Shown here in pieces: positions 1-8,976 of a DNA stretch of 64,000 nt. Source of the DNA: Sulfurospirillum barnesii SES-3. Lineage in GTDB: Bacteria > Campylobacterota > Campylobacteria > Campylobacterales > Sulfurospirillaceae. The DNA is taken from contig NC_018002.1 of the NCBI RefSeq assembly GCF_000265295.1, forward strand, positions 868,001-932,000. Reading direction: 5' to 3'. Each line of letters opens with the position of its first letter. The first letter of the stretch is position 1. The position numbers and the translations under genes were made by a program. The notes beneath the pieces are model-generated. The model saw only the letters and a program-made list of their open reading frames with translations. It was not told where the DNA came from and made no database searches.

Positions 1-303
1 TAAAGAGACATGAATGGCTGCTTTATAGCCACCGTTTCGAATGACAGTAGGGATGAAAATAGGCACAGGTTTTGCCCATCCAAACATAAAAGGGGCACCG
101 CTAAAAAAAAGCACAGCAGGAACAATGATGGTGCCCACTAAATCAACGTGAACCAAAGGATTAATGCTCAGACGTCCTTGAGAACGAGCGGTGTTGTCGC
201 CGTAACGGTATGCAACATAGCCGTGCATAATTTCATGCCCAATAATGGCTACCATTAAGGCTAAAATGGTAGCGGTTATTTCAAGGAGCGAAAGCGTATT
301 CAT
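1..303 (-). CDS. Site-2 protease-like membrane metallopeptidase (M50), partial
   Basis: Only the first 101 codons are present; the gene continues beyond base 1. The reading frame from the ATG at 303 is open to the edge. A first hydrophobic segment carries HEIMH (about residues 23-27), the zinc-binding HExxH of peptidase family M50, followed by an NPLVHVD segment and a second hydrophobic stretch, as in short site-2 proteases that cut substrates within the membrane. The ATG overlaps the last base of the lepB stop codon, so the two are probably translated together downstream of folD and lepB. The substrate cannot be told from this fragment. Confidence 0.85.
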   Translation of the reverse strand, partial: MNTLSLLEITATILALMVAIIGHEIMHGYVAYRYGDNTARSQGRLSINPLVHVDLVGTIIVPAVLFFSGAPFMFGWAKPVPIFIPTVIRNGGYKAAIHVSL

Positions 304-1130
304 TAGAAAAAACGCTCATCATGTTGCATGGAATCAATAAAACGCCCCAGACGATTCCATCTTATTTTATAGTCATCATCCCATGAAAAATAGATAAACC
401 ATGGCTTTCCGACAATAAGACTGTAGGGAACACTACCCCAAAAACGGCTGTCATTGGAGTGGTCACGATTATCACCCATCATAAAAAAATGATCTTTTTC
501 CACTTTGGTATAAAATGCATTGAAAGGTAAACCTGATACAAGGGGTAATTCATCTACAAGGGCTGGTTTCATCGCCAATTGATTGGCACCAAGATGCAAG
601 GTCATTTGTTCAAATAATGCTACATTCTCATCGTACCCAATCCCATGGAATTGTTCCATATAGGGGTTGTTAACCCACAATTTTCCAGCAATGCTCACAA
701 CCTTTTCAGCAGGATACGTGGCTTTAATGTACTCATTGCCTTCTGCAAAGTGAATATAGAGGTTTTTTTCTTGATACAAAATTTCATCATTTTCAGTGGC
801 AACGCAACGTTTAACATAGTGTACTTTTTCATCTTTTGGATAACGAAAAACCACAATATCCCCACGTTTAGGTCTGTTCCCTTCTATAAGATGACCATTG
901 CCATTAAAATCAGGCAATACGGGAATTTCAAGCCATGGAAGGTGTGGCGTTGCAATGCCATAAGAGAATTTTTTAACAAAAAGGTGGTCGCCAATGAGCA
1001 AGGTTCTTTTCATCGAACCACTCGGAATCACAAAAGCTTGAGCAACAAAAAAAATGACGAATAAAACAATAATAATAGTACCTGTCCAGCTATTGGAAAA
1101 GTGATAAAAACGGTTCAGTAAATTTTTCAT
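303..1130 (-). CDS. lepB: Signal peptidase I
   Basis: Inner-membrane serine protease that removes signal peptides from exported proteins. After an N-terminal membrane anchor (about residues 17-34) comes PSGSM with the nucleophile Ser39, then the KRGDIVVF box, the VKRCV segment with the probable general base Lys107, and the MGDNRDHSNDSR box near residue 218. The length of 275 residues suits the family, with an insertion between the Ser and Lys boxes that is common in proteobacterial enzymes. It starts 7 bases after folD ends and runs into the M50 protease gene, so folD, lepB and the protease look like one operon. Confidence 0.95.
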   Translation of the reverse strand: MKNLLNRFYHFSNSWTGTIIIVLFVIFFVAQAFVIPSGSMKRTLLIGDHLFVKKFSYGIATPHLPWLEIPVLPDFNGNGHLIEGNRPKRGDIVVFRYPKDEKVHYVKRCVATENDEILYQEKNLYIHFAEGNEYIKATYPAEKVVSIAGKLWVNNPYMEQFHGIGYDENVALFEQMTLHLGANQLAMKPALVDELPLVSGLPFNAFYTKVEKDHFFMMGDNRDHSNDSRFWGSVPYSLIVGKPWFIYFSWDDDYKIRWNRLGRFIDSMQHDERFF

Positions 1131-1137
1131 GCGTATC

Positions 1138-1983
1138 CTATACTAAGCGATTGTGTGCGGCTTTGATGGTGTTTTCCAACAGCATCGCAATGGTCATAGG
1201 TCCCACACCCCCTGGAACAGGCGTAATATAAGTGCATTTAGGTGCGACATTTTCATAATCAACATCCCCAACAATACGTCCTTCAGCGGTTTTGTTAATG
1301 CCAATATCTATGACAATCGCCCCTTCTTTGACCATATCTTCGGTGATAAGATTTTGTTTACCCACGCCCACGATAACAAGGTCAGCTTTTTTGGTATGTT
1401 CTTTTAAATCTTTGGTAAAAATATGGCAAATATCGACCGTTGCACCTGCATTTAAAAGCAAGTTCATCATCGGTTTTCCCACAATGTTACTAGCACCTAC
1501 CACGCACGCATCTAAACCTTTGACATCAATGGTGTAATGAGAAAGCAGACGCATGACTCCTAGAGGGGTGCAAGGAACAAAGCCATCCAGTCCTGCGACT
1601 AAACGACCCACATTAAAAGGATGAAAGCCATCGACATCTTTTTTAGGGTCAATCGCCTCAATGATTTTTGTGGTATCAATGTGTTTTGGAAGGGGAAGTT
1701 GCACCAAAACGCCATCAATGTTTGGGTTAGTGTTAATCATCGTGATGGTTTCTAAAATTTTTTCTTGCGAAATGGTGCTGGGCATTTTGTGAATAATGGA
1801 GTAAATGCCCGCACTATCACATGCTTTTTCTTTCATTTTGACATAGGTTTGGCTTGCGGCGTCATCACCGACTAAAATCACCGCAAGACCTGGGGTGATA
1901 CCGCTTAATCCTAAGACGTCGCTTTGTTTTTTGAGTTCAATTTTGATTGTATCTGAGAGTGCTTTACCATCAAGGATTTGCAT
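1138..1983 (-). CDS. folD: Methylenetetrahydrofolate dehydrogenase/cyclohydrolase
   Basis: Bifunctional cytosolic enzyme interconverting 5,10-methylene-, 5,10-methenyl- and 10-formyl-tetrahydrofolate, supplying one-carbon units. Family signatures are clear: YVKMKEKACDSAGI around the catalytic lysine region (about residue 48), VQLPLPKHI, and PVPGGVGPMTIAMLLENT near the C-terminus. The length, 281 residues, is standard. The start at 1983 has a ribosome binding site AAAGGA seven bases upstream. It is the first gene of a leftward operon with lepB and the M50 protease. Another folate gene, ygfA, lies at 44.2 kb. Confidence 0.97.
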   Translation of the reverse strand: MQILDGKALSDTIKIELKKQSDVLGLSGITPGLAVILVGDDAASQTYVKMKEKACDSAGIYSIIHKMPSTISQEKILETITMINTNPNIDGVLVQLPLPKHIDTTKIIEAIDPKKDVDGFHPFNVGRLVAGLDGFVPCTPLGVMRLLSHYTIDVKGLDACVVGASNIVGKPMMNLLLNAGATVDICHIFTKDLKEHTKKADLVIVGVGKQNLITEDMVKEGAIVIDIGINKTAEGRIVGDVDYENVAPKCTYITPVPGGVGPMTIAMLLENTIKAAHNRLV

Positions 1984-2003
1984 TCAAACATCCTTTAATT
2001 CAT

Positions 2004-2038
2004 ATTGTTTAGAAACAATGTTATTTTTGGCAATTATA
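2004..2038 (-). promoter_or_regulatory. Probable folD promoter and inverted repeat
   Basis: A TATAAT hexamer reads leftward at 2038-2033. Between it and folD lies a 7-bp inverted repeat with a 2-base centre (ATTGTTT at 2004-2010 and AAACAAT at 2013-2019), inside the predicted leader. It could be an operator or a short hairpin. The hexamer is seen; the function is inferred. Confidence 0.5.
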
Positions 2039-2083
2039 TCTTTTTACTATTAATCTTTCCTAGTAGGGGAGTTTCAAGAGGGT

Positions 2084-2114
2084 TTTACATGTAAAGAAAA
2101 TCTTTACATGTAAA
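2084..2114. repeat. Two copies of the TTTACATGTAAA palindrome
   Basis: Perfect copies lie at 2084-2095 and 2103-2114, separated by 7 bases, just after the stop of the TorD-type chaperone. Each copy is self-complementary and the pair can also fold on itself, so it may help end dms transcription, but there is no clear T-run. See the finding on this repeat family. Confidence 0.8.
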
Positions 2115-2119
2115 AGGGT

Positions 2120-2758
2120 TTAGGAGGCTGTTTTGTAGATTTTTCGAGGCTCTGCTTGCAGTGTAAAGGTGTGCATTAAAGCGTCAATACACACAGGCAA
2201 TAAGCACCCCAACCCTTGATAAAAAGCGCTATTTGCATTGCTTTGAATGTCACGGGCATGCGCATAAATCCAAGGAGCGACATGTGTGCTTAGAAAGGCT
2301 TTGAGCACAGGCTCAAATGCACCATCTCTCTCATAGTTTTGCACCAAAAGCGCTAAAAATTCAAGTTCAATCGCACCATGATCGGCTGGTTCTGTTTGCA
2401 ATAGCTTCGTATGAAATGAAAACTGTTTGTAAAGCGCTAAAACAGTATCGCTCTCCCTCGTGTACATTTCCCCGCTTTGGTCTAAATAAAAAGAGGCATA
2501 CGGAGGCGCTTTGAGCGATACTTCATCACACAAAAACAAACGTGTAAAATCAGACGCAACCGCTTCGTAAGATTCTCTTTCGTGCGCTTGAAGCCAAAGC
2601 GATACGCCTTTAAGATGTAAATCGCTGTTGGAGTGGATAAACCACTCCTTTAAAATTTCTTGCTCTTTCATGGATTGCCATGTTGTTTGGCTAGGAGCAT
2701 CGCTTAAAAACTGTGCAAAAATACGCAGTGCCATGCTGAGCGCTTCTATCTCTTTCAT
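2120..2758 (-). CDS. TorD/DmsD-type molybdoenzyme maturation chaperone
   Basis: Predicted cytoplasmic chaperone that binds the twin-arginine leader of the molybdoenzyme catalytic subunit and holds it until cofactor insertion and export. It is 212 residues, mostly alpha-helical, with the TorD-family features PYASFYLDQSGEMYTRES around residue 85 and a helical segment ending FLSTHVAPWI near residue 160. It begins 4 bases after the membrane anchor gene ends and closes the dms operon, which supports a DmsA-dedicated role. Sequence divergence within this family is large, so the name dmsD is not assigned. The start at 2758 is the only plausible ATG. Confidence 0.85.
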   Translation of the reverse strand: MKEIEALSMALRIFAQFLSDAPSQTTWQSMKEQEILKEWFIHSNSDLHLKGVSLWLQAHERESYEAVASDFTRLFLCDEVSLKAPPYASFYLDQSGEMYTRESDTVLALYKQFSFHTKLLQTEPADHGAIELEFLALLVQNYERDGAFEPVLKAFLSTHVAPWIYAHARDIQSNANSAFYQGLGCLLPVCIDALMHTFTLQAEPRKIYKTAS

Positions 2759-2762
2759 GGGA

Positions 2763-3602
2763 TTATCCTAAGAAAAGATGGTTGGTAATCAACCCATAAA
2801 AAGCAATACGTGTCAAGGCTAAACCGACCATACATAGGGCAAAAGAAGTGGCAATTTGTCCTTTACATGTAAAGCGTGTTTTGACACTATCGTTATAAAA
2901 TATCAGTGCTAATCCTAGACCCATAAGAAGCAATCCTCCGCCTGTAAAAAAGCCGTAGTATCCATGCATCATCTCAAACACATTTTCAATGCCCTCAATT
3001 CTCACAGAGCCAATGTGAATGGTATAAAGCACTAAGCTCATGGCAAAAAAGATAAATCCAAGGAGGCTTATAAAAAAGGCTTGATTGATTTTATGGGCAT
3101 CATTGGCACAAAAAAGACGGTAACAAACGCCTCCCAATACAAGAGCCGAGGAGGCAAAAAGAAAAAAGGTTAATCCAAAATCCCATGTTGGAAGGGTGTT
3201 AGACATAGAACCATAGATACCGCTCATCGCAAAAAGGGTTAAGATACCAAAAAAAGGTAACGCATAGAGGAGGGAGGGTATCTTTTTTAAAAGGTATAAA
3301 AATGCCAATGCCATCACACTTCCTACGCCTAAAATTTCCAAAGGAAGCCATGCAATCGTAGTGCTTTGGAAAAGATGTACCATCATATAAGGCGCATGAA
3401 ACGGGTCTCCTAGGTGAAACAAAGAGGCAACAACACTCAGTCCCATGAAGACCAAAAAGAGTTTGCTAAAGTAGGCATGCTCTAAAGCGGTGTGTTGGGT
3501 GTAATGTAGCGCATATATGAGAGAAAAACCAACACTTGCTTGTGCCATCACCGTAAAAATAACCAGCGGTAATTCGCTTACAATAAGATTAGACAATGTC
3601 AT
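2763..3602 (-). CDS. dmsC: DMSO reductase membrane anchor subunit (DmsC-type)
   Basis: Inner-membrane quinol-oxidising anchor that feeds electrons to the iron-sulfur subunit. The protein of 279 residues is almost entirely hydrophobic, with about eight predicted membrane helices starting with ELPLVIFTVMAQASVGFSL, as in DmsC. I chose the ATG at 3602 because it has a strong GGAGG 6 bases upstream and the DmsC family begins there; the frame stays open to an ATG at 3809, but that extension overlaps dmsB and is charged, not membrane-like. The start overlaps the end of dmsB by 14 bases. One TTTACATGTAAA copy (2862-2873) lies inside the gene and encodes FTCK. Confidence 0.9.
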   Translation of the reverse strand: MTLSNLIVSELPLVIFTVMAQASVGFSLIYALHYTQHTALEHAYFSKLFLVFMGLSVVASLFHLGDPFHAPYMMVHLFQSTTIAWLPLEILGVGSVMALAFLYLLKKIPSLLYALPFFGILTLFAMSGIYGSMSNTLPTWDFGLTFFLFASSALVLGGVCYRLFCANDAHKINQAFFISLLGFIFFAMSLVLYTIHIGSVRIEGIENVFEMMHGYYGFFTGGGLLLMGLGLALIFYNDSVKTRFTCKGQIATSFALCMVGLALTRIAFYGLITNHLFLG

Positions 3603-4242
3603 AGCTGACCTCCGAATGGTTTTGAGGAAGATGAAAGGTGCCATCTCCTTTACCTGAATGGCGTGCATTTTTTTCAGGTTTAATGCACAAATTTGGACGG
3701 GTGAGTTCATAACGAGGTAAAGGTGCAATGCTTGCTTCATGCCCATGCTTCTCACGCAGTTCACTGATAGCACCCGCTTCAATGGCACGAAAAGGACACG
3801 CTTCAACACAGATAGGCTTTAAGCCCTCATCCAAACGCTCCATACAGCCGTTGCATTTGTTCATGTGACCGCTTTGTTCATTAAACTGAGGCGCACCATA
3901 CGGGCATGCCATCGCACACGATTTACAGCCGATGCATTTACTCTCATCCACGCTGATAATGCCATAATCGCTTCTGTGCATCGCCCCAGTGGGACACACT
4001 TTCGTACACGCAGGGTCATCACAATGGTTGCAAGAAATGGAGCTAAAGTAGGCAAAAACATTAAAGGGTTCAAAAAAATCTCCTTTTTTCTTTGTCCAAC
4101 TTCCTCCTTCATACTCAAAAACACGTCTATAACTCACACCTATGGGTGTATCTTTATAATCTTTACATGCCAGCTGACAGGTACGACAACCAACACAACG
4201 GGTTTGATCCAGATAAAATCCAAAATGTCTATTTTTTTCCAT
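3589..4242 (-). CDS. dmsB: DMSO reductase iron-sulfur subunit
   Basis: Electron-transfer subunit with four [4Fe-4S] clusters linking the membrane anchor to the molybdenum subunit. Cysteine groups typical of DmsB/NrfC ferredoxins are visible: CVGCRTCQLAC (residues 16-26), CNHCDDPACTKVC, CIGCKSCAMAC and CNGC with a final CVEAC. The start at 4242 has AGGAG spaced 6 bases upstream and lies 10 bases after the dmsA stop; an ATG at 4278 in the same frame would overlap dmsA and lacks a good site. The length, 217 residues, matches the family. There is no signal peptide, so it is presumably exported as a complex with the Tat-bearing subunit. Confidence 0.95.
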   Translation of the reverse strand: MEKNRHFGFYLDQTRCVGCRTCQLACKDYKDTPIGVSYRRVFEYEGGSWTKKKGDFFEPFNVFAYFSSISCNHCDDPACTKVCPTGAMHRSDYGIISVDESKCIGCKSCAMACPYGAPQFNEQSGHMNKCNGCMERLDEGLKPICVEACPFRAIEAGAISELREKHGHEASIAPLPRYELTRPNLCIKPEKNARHSGKGDGTFHLPQNHSEVSYDIV

Positions 4243-4252
4243 TTTTTCTCCT

Positions 4253-6664
4253 TTACCCTCTGTATTTTTCAATTTCAACTAAGATAGAATGTTGAGGATT
4301 GGCTTTAGCAATTGCTGTTGGCTCTAGGTTGGTCAGGGTGTTAATGCATCCTCCCACATCAATGCCATTTTTATTTTTATACCATCCACCCTGTGGGCAA
4401 GTGGTAACATGAGGCATGATTTTTGGAGTCACTTTGGCTTTGAGTAAGATTTTTCCATAGCCATTAAACACCAAAACATCATCCCCCGTTTGAATGCCTC
4501 TTTCTTTCGCATCAATCGGATTCATCCAAAGCTCATTTGGATTGATTTCTCGAATGGCAGCACTCTCCCAAAAACTTGAGTGGGTTCTCCCTTTGTAGTG
4601 GTAGCCAAAGAGTTGAAGAGGGTATGTTTTGCGAAGCGGATCAAGCGGTCCTTCTTTGGCTTCTGTAAATTCAGGAAGTGGCGTAATTTTTTGACCCTCT
4701 TTTAAAATCCATGTTTGTGCCATTTTAGCTAACGTGGTGCTGTAAATCTCAATTTTCCCTGTAGGGGTTTTAAGAGGATTCTCTTCTGGATTTTGAATAA
4801 ATTTTTCATGAGCAATAAACGATTTTTTGACCTGTGGTAGTCGATACAGTCCCATCTCTTTCATCTGTGCAAAGCTTGGCATGTTCTCTTTGTCTTTAAA
4901 TTTAAGATTCCAAAGATGCTCAAGCCATTCTACTTGAGTACGTCCTTCTGTAAAGCTCTGTTTGAACGATTCTCCACCTAGTTTTTCCGCCAGTTTGGTA
5001 CACATATCATAAACACTCATACATTCACCCACAGGCTCAATCGCCTTTTGAGAATAGATGATGTAAGGCATGTCGTTGGAGTAGCCCGCACTAGAGCGCA
5101 CAAAATCCTCTTGTTCAAGCGGTGTGGCATCGGGTAGGATGATGTCTGCAAAGCTGTTACTTGAAGTGCGTGTGACATTGACATCCACGATAAACTCGCA
5201 TAAACTCTCATCTTCTAAGATTTTAGAGGTCGCATGAATATCACTGTGCTGATTTAACAGACAGTTGCCTCCTGTGTTTAAGATGAATTTGACATTTTGT
5301 TTGAGTTGTTGGGTGTTGCGAATCCCATCGGTAATATCTTTCATCTCTTTACCTCGAACAATAGCATCCGTCCACAAAAAGCAAGGAACCGAGTCTTTTA
5401 TAGGATTTTTAAACGGCAAATGCGCAGGCTCAACCCATCCTGAAGAGTGTTCTCTTCCGCCTGTACTGGTTCCCTCAATACCAATGTTTCCACTCATAAT
5501 GGCAAGCATGGCAATGGCACGCGCGGCTTGTTCGCCATTGGAGTGACGTTGTGCGCCCCAGCCTTGAGCAATGTAGCAGGGTTTTGTGGTGGCTATTTCT
5601 CTGGCTAAATCGATAATCGTCTGTGCAGGAATTTGGGTAATAGTTTCAGCCCATGCAGGCGTTTTTGCAATGCCATCGTCCCCTTTGCCCATCACATAAT
5701 CTTCATACGAGCCGTTTTTAGGCGCACCTTCTGGAAGTGTGTCAGCGCTAAATCCGATACAGTATTTTTTCAAAAAGGCTTCATCGTGTAGGTTTTCGCT
5801 GATCATGACATACGCCATAGCCGCAACCAAAGCCCCATCCGTTCCTGGCACAATCGGAATCCACTGATCACAGGCTCCAACCAAACTGTCAGAGTACCTA
5901 GGGTCAATGTGAATAATTTTTGCCCCACTTTTCTCGAGTGCTACTTTGTAGGCATAGCCTGTTCCACCACCACTCATACGGGTTTCAACAGGATTGTTTC
6001 CAAACATGACGACCAATTTGGCATGTTCAATTTGCATAATATCACTGCCCACATGCGTACCGTAAAAGTGTTTAAGACCATTGGCAATTTGACCTGTGGA
6101 GTAAGAGTTGTGGTAATTGAGGTAGCCTCCAAATTGCGAAAAAAGACGCATCCAAGGACCACTCGTACAGCGGTTCATAATCGCCCCTGTCGTTCCTGTG
6201 GCATAAGGAATTAAGATGGCTTCATTGCCATATTTTTCTTTGATTTCTTTCATTTTTGTAGCGATACTCTCAAGCGCTTCATCCCATGAAATACGAACAA
6301 ATTTTCCCTCACCTCTTTTACCAACACGCTTTAGAGGATAGAGTAAGCGGTTGGGGTTGTAGACACGAAAACGGTTAGAACGCCCTCGTAAACAGGCTCT
6401 AATTTGGTGCGAGCCATAGACATCATCGCCTGTATTGTCCGATTCGATGTGGTCAATTTTTCCGTTTTTAACAAAAACACGCACAGGACATTTACTCCCA
6501 CAATTAATGGTACATCCTGCCCATTTCACATGGTCATAGGTTTTAGAAGGGAGGGAGGGTTTACTTTCTGCCATCGAAGGTAAGGGAAGAAGGGTGGCGG
6601 TTGCTACGCTTCCTCCTAGAGCACTACTCCATTGCAAAAACTGTCGCCGACTGATTGAATGCAT
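4253..6664 (-). CDS. dmsA: Anaerobic DMSO reductase catalytic subunit
   Basis: Molybdopterin-guanine-dinucleotide oxidoreductase reducing dimethyl sulfoxide (and perhaps other S- or N-oxides) in anaerobic respiration. The 803-residue protein starts with a twin-arginine leader (SRRQFLQ, residues 5-11), then the [4Fe-4S] ligands Cys51, Cys55, Cys59 and Cys91. The order and wording of blocks (GGYLNY..YST, LVVMFGNNPVETRMSGGG, TDGALVAAMAYVMI, AQGWGAQRHSNGE, GGNCLLNQHSDI) closely follow E. coli DmsA as I recall it. Ser189 in the YST segment is the likely molybdenum ligand. It leads the operon dmsA-dmsB-dmsC-chaperone. Regulation probably involves the tandem repeats just upstream and the divergent two-component pair. 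Confidence 0.95.
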   Translation of the reverse strand: MHSISRRQFLQWSSALGGSVATATLLPLPSMAESKPSLPSKTYDHVKWAGCTINCGSKCPVRVFVKNGKIDHIESDNTGDDVYGSHQIRACLRGRSNRFRVYNPNRLLYPLKRVGKRGEGKFVRISWDEALESIATKMKEIKEKYGNEAILIPYATGTTGAIMNRCTSGPWMRLFSQFGGYLNYHNSYSTGQIANGLKHFYGTHVGSDIMQIEHAKLVVMFGNNPVETRMSGGGTGYAYKVALEKSGAKIIHIDPRYSDSLVGACDQWIPIVPGTDGALVAAMAYVMISENLHDEAFLKKYCIGFSADTLPEGAPKNGSYEDYVMGKGDDGIAKTPAWAETITQIPAQTIIDLAREIATTKPCYIAQGWGAQRHSNGEQAARAIAMLAIMSGNIGIEGTSTGGREHSSGWVEPAHLPFKNPIKDSVPCFLWTDAIVRGKEMKDITDGIRNTQQLKQNVKFILNTGGNCLLNQHSDIHATSKILEDESLCEFIVDVNVTRTSSNSFADIILPDATPLEQEDFVRSSAGYSNDMPYIIYSQKAIEPVGECMSVYDMCTKLAEKLGGESFKQSFTEGRTQVEWLEHLWNLKFKDKENMPSFAQMKEMGLYRLPQVKKSFIAHEKFIQNPEENPLKTPTGKIEIYSTTLAKMAQTWILKEGQKITPLPEFTEAKEGPLDPLRKTYPLQLFGYHYKGRTHSSFWESAAIREINPNELWMNPIDAKERGIQTGDDVLVFNGYGKILLKAKVTPKIMPHVTTCPQGGWYKNKNGIDVGGCINTLTNLEPTAIAKANPQHSILVEIEKYRG

Positions 6665-6685
6665 GGTTTCTCCTTGTGTAAAAAT

Positions 6686-6734
6686 AGTATATGAAAAAAA
6701 TAATATAAAAATAAGGTGTCAAAAAGGTGTCAAA
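6686..6734 (-). promoter_or_regulatory. dmsA promoter with tandem 11-bp repeats
   Basis: Leftward TATACT at 6691-6686 is a candidate -10 box for dmsA. Upstream, the 11-mer AAGGTGTCAAA (plus-strand reading) occurs twice back to back at 6713-6723 and 6724-6734, one helical turn apart. Relative to a start point near 6679 the repeats cover roughly -34 to -55, where OmpR-family activators bind. They could also act on the divergent kinase promoter. The repeats are seen; the regulator is inferred. Confidence 0.6.
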
Positions 6735-6766
6735 AAAAAGAGGGAATGTGTGAGAATTATTTTGGT

Positions 6767-6772
6767 TATAAT
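6767..6772 (+). promoter_or_regulatory. Probable -10 box of the two-component operon
   Basis: TATAAT, 20 bases upstream of the GTG start of the kinase gene. Campylobacterota promoters usually have a strong -10 and weak -35, which fits here. Confidence 0.5.
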
Positions 6773-6792
6773 GCACTCAAAAAGGTTGGATT

Positions 6793-8976
6793 GTGTTAAT
6801 TTTTAGAGCGATTTTGCTCTTAATTTTTGGAACATCTCTTTTTCTGCATGCTTCAAGTAAGCATATTTTGTTGCTCCAGTCTTATAACAAAGGGCTTATG
6901 TGGAGCGATGATATATCCAAAGGGGTTGAGGATGTTTTTAAACCCTATCAAAATTATGAACTTACCACAGAATATATGGATACAAAAAAAAATGAAGACA
7001 AAGAGTATTTGCAGCATTTGTATGAACTTTTTGCAACGAAGTTAAAACATCAAACCTTTGATGTCATTATTGCTGCAGATAACGATGCGGTCAATTTTGT
7101 TTTCACACATAAAGAGACCTTATTTAAAAACACTCCCTTCGTTTTTTGTGGTATTGATAAACGAGACCCTGGTCTTGATATTCAAAAAATTTTAGATGCA
7201 GAGATTAGTCTTATTTTAGAGAGTAAAGAGATTAAAAGAAATATCGATTTTATTCTCTCTTTATTGCCTGAGTTAGAGCATCTGTATATTATTAACGATA
7301 GAAGTGGCGCATCGCTATTGGTCAATCACATTTATGAACGTGAAGCAAAAGCGTTAGAAGAAAAAGGTATCAAAACAACCTTTAATTGCGATGGCAACAT
7401 TTCACAGATTAAAGAAGATTTAGACAAACTTCCTAAAAAGAGTGCCATTTTATTTGGTAGTTTGTTTCGTGATGCCCTAGACAGGTACATTCCTTATTAT
7501 AAGGTGAATGATTTACTTAAATCTGCCCCTGTGCCTCTTTTTTCGGTGAGTGATTCGCACCTTTCAAAAGGGGTGATTGGGGGCTATTTATTGCGTGGGT
7601 ATACGCAAGGAAGTCATGCTGCAAAGAGGGCTTTGGAAATTTTACAACACACTGTCATTGATACTTCAAAACCCATTGTTGTTCCCTCTGAGTGGATGTT
7701 TGATTATGAAGTGGCGCAAAAATACCAGATACCTTTGTCTAAACTTCCAAAGGGCTCTACCATGATTCATTTGCCTCAAAGTTTTTTTGATAAGCATCGA
7801 AAAGTGGTCGAGTATGCGTTTGTACTGTTTCCTTTTATTCTCTTTTTTTTAGTGATTGCTCTTTTTAACATTTATCAACGCCATAAAATTGAAAAAAGGC
7901 TTATTGCGCAGAGTTACCGTGAACAGGTTCTTTTGAACAATATTCGAAGTTCTATCTTTTGGATAGATAGGCAAGGTTTGATTAAAGGGTGCAATCAATC
8001 GTTTTGCGATATGGTAGGCTGGTCGTACGAGCGTATTGTGGGGCGAAATATTGATGATGTGTTTACGATTTTGTGTGATATGCCAAAGAAAGAAGCACTT
8101 TTTGCATTGGGTGAGATAGAGTTTATGCGCAATGAAAACGTGTTTATGGCTAAAAGCAAACTCTTTTTGGATGAGGATGGAAAAAACGGAGGCATTGTTA
8201 CTATTATCACAGATATGACGGAGAAAAAACAGCTTGAAATCAATAAGCAATTTATCATTCAGCAATCTAAACTTGCAGAAATTGGAGAGATGCTCTCTGC
8301 TATTGTTCATCAATGGAAAGTGCCTCTTGTTGAGCTTTCTGCTGTTGCGCATAAAATGCACTATTATGACCAAAAAGGGAAACTCACGCATCAAGAGATT
8401 CAAAATTTTTACGATGTCATCATGACGCAAACAATTTATATGAGTGATACCATTGATGGCTTTAGAGACTTTATTCGCCCCTCAACCAAGCCCAGTTTGT
8501 TTTGCATTGATAAAGGGCTTAAAGAGGTGTTGGATATTCTTTCTTATTCGATGAAATACAATACTATTACTCTTGTCTATAAAAATGCGTTGCATAAAGG
8601 ACACACTCTTTTTGGCTATCCCAACGAATTTAAACAGGTCATCTTAAACATTATCAATAATGCCAAAGATGCGATTTTAGAAGCTCGAAAAAGCACGCAC
8701 GAAAAGCGAGGTGTGATTAAAATCATGCTCTACGAATTAGACGATGCTATAGGACTGAGCATTGAAGATGATGGCATAGGCATTGCGTTGGATAGTGAAA
8801 AAAATCTCTTTAAACCTTTTTTTACCACGAAAGAAAAAGGGGATGGTTTTGGGCTTTATATGGCAAAGCTCATCATTGAGAATAAAATGCATGGAAAAAT
8901 CAGCATTGAGCCTTTAGAAAAGGGAACACAGGTTTTAATCATGCTTCCACGTTCACAAGAGGAGGGATGTTTGTGA
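6793..8976 (+). CDS. Membrane sensor histidine kinase with periplasmic ABC-type binding domain
   Basis: Predicted sensor of 727 residues. A signal/anchor segment (1-20) is followed by a periplasmic region starting KHILLLQSYNKG, typical of the ABC-substrate-binding-like sensor domain (Pfam PF04392 type), to about residue 330. A membrane helix (about 338-358), a PAS domain (about 382-480), a dimerisation box with the phospho-acceptor His506 in HQWKVPL, and an ATPase domain (NIINNAKDAI, EDDGIGI, GFGLYMAK) follow. The start is GTG with a weak AAAGG upstream. It overlaps the response-regulator gene and lies divergent to dmsABC, so it may sense S- or N-oxides or a related ligand; that is inference. 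Confidence 0.88.
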   Translation: MLIFRAILLLIFGTSLFLHASSKHILLLQSYNKGLMWSDDISKGVEDVFKPYQNYELTTEYMDTKKNEDKEYLQHLYELFATKLKHQTFDVIIAADNDAVNFVFTHKETLFKNTPFVFCGIDKRDPGLDIQKILDAEISLILESKEIKRNIDFILSLLPELEHLYIINDRSGASLLVNHIYEREAKALEEKGIKTTFNCDGNISQIKEDLDKLPKKSAILFGSLFRDALDRYIPYYKVNDLLKSAPVPLFSVSDSHLSKGVIGGYLLRGYTQGSHAAKRALEILQHTVIDTSKPIVVPSEWMFDYEVAQKYQIPLSKLPKGSTMIHLPQSFFDKHRKVVEYAFVLFPFILFFLVIALFNIYQRHKIEKRLIAQSYREQVLLNNIRSSIFWIDRQGLIKGCNQSFCDMVGWSYERIVGRNIDDVFTILCDMPKKEALFALGEIEFMRNENVFMAKSKLFLDEDGKNGGIVTIITDMTEKKQLEINKQFIIQQSKLAEIGEMLSAIVHQWKVPLVELSAVAHKMHYYDQKGKLTHQEIQNFYDVIMTQTIYMSDTIDGFRDFIRPSTKPSLFCIDKGLKEVLDILSYSMKYNTITLVYKNALHKGHTLFGYPNEFKQVILNIINNAKDAILEARKSTHEKRGVIKIMLYELDDAIGLSIEDDGIGIALDSEKNLFKPFFTTKEKGDGFGLYMAKLIIENKMHGKISIEPLEKGTQVLIMLPRSQEEGCL

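Noticed and set aside
645-1064. Open frame on the plus strand inside lepB
   Set aside because: It is antisense to a well-recognised gene, lacks a ribosome binding site and resembles no protein family.
2084-2114. Palindrome pairs as insertion-sequence ends
   Set aside because: No transposase or target duplications lie between or beside the copies; spacing is only 7-50 bases.
3603-3809. Longer dmsC start at 3809
   Set aside because: It would overlap dmsB by over 200 bases, is charged instead of membrane-like, and the ATG at 3602 has a strong ribosome binding site.
7849-8430. 193-codon minus-strand frame inside the kinase gene
   Set aside because: It mirrors the coding strand of a clear histidine kinase and has no motif or start signal of its own.
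8967-8972. ATG at 8967 as start of the response regulator
   Set aside because: GGAGGG directly abuts it, leaving no spacing; GTG at 8973 is properly spaced and gives the usual N-terminus.
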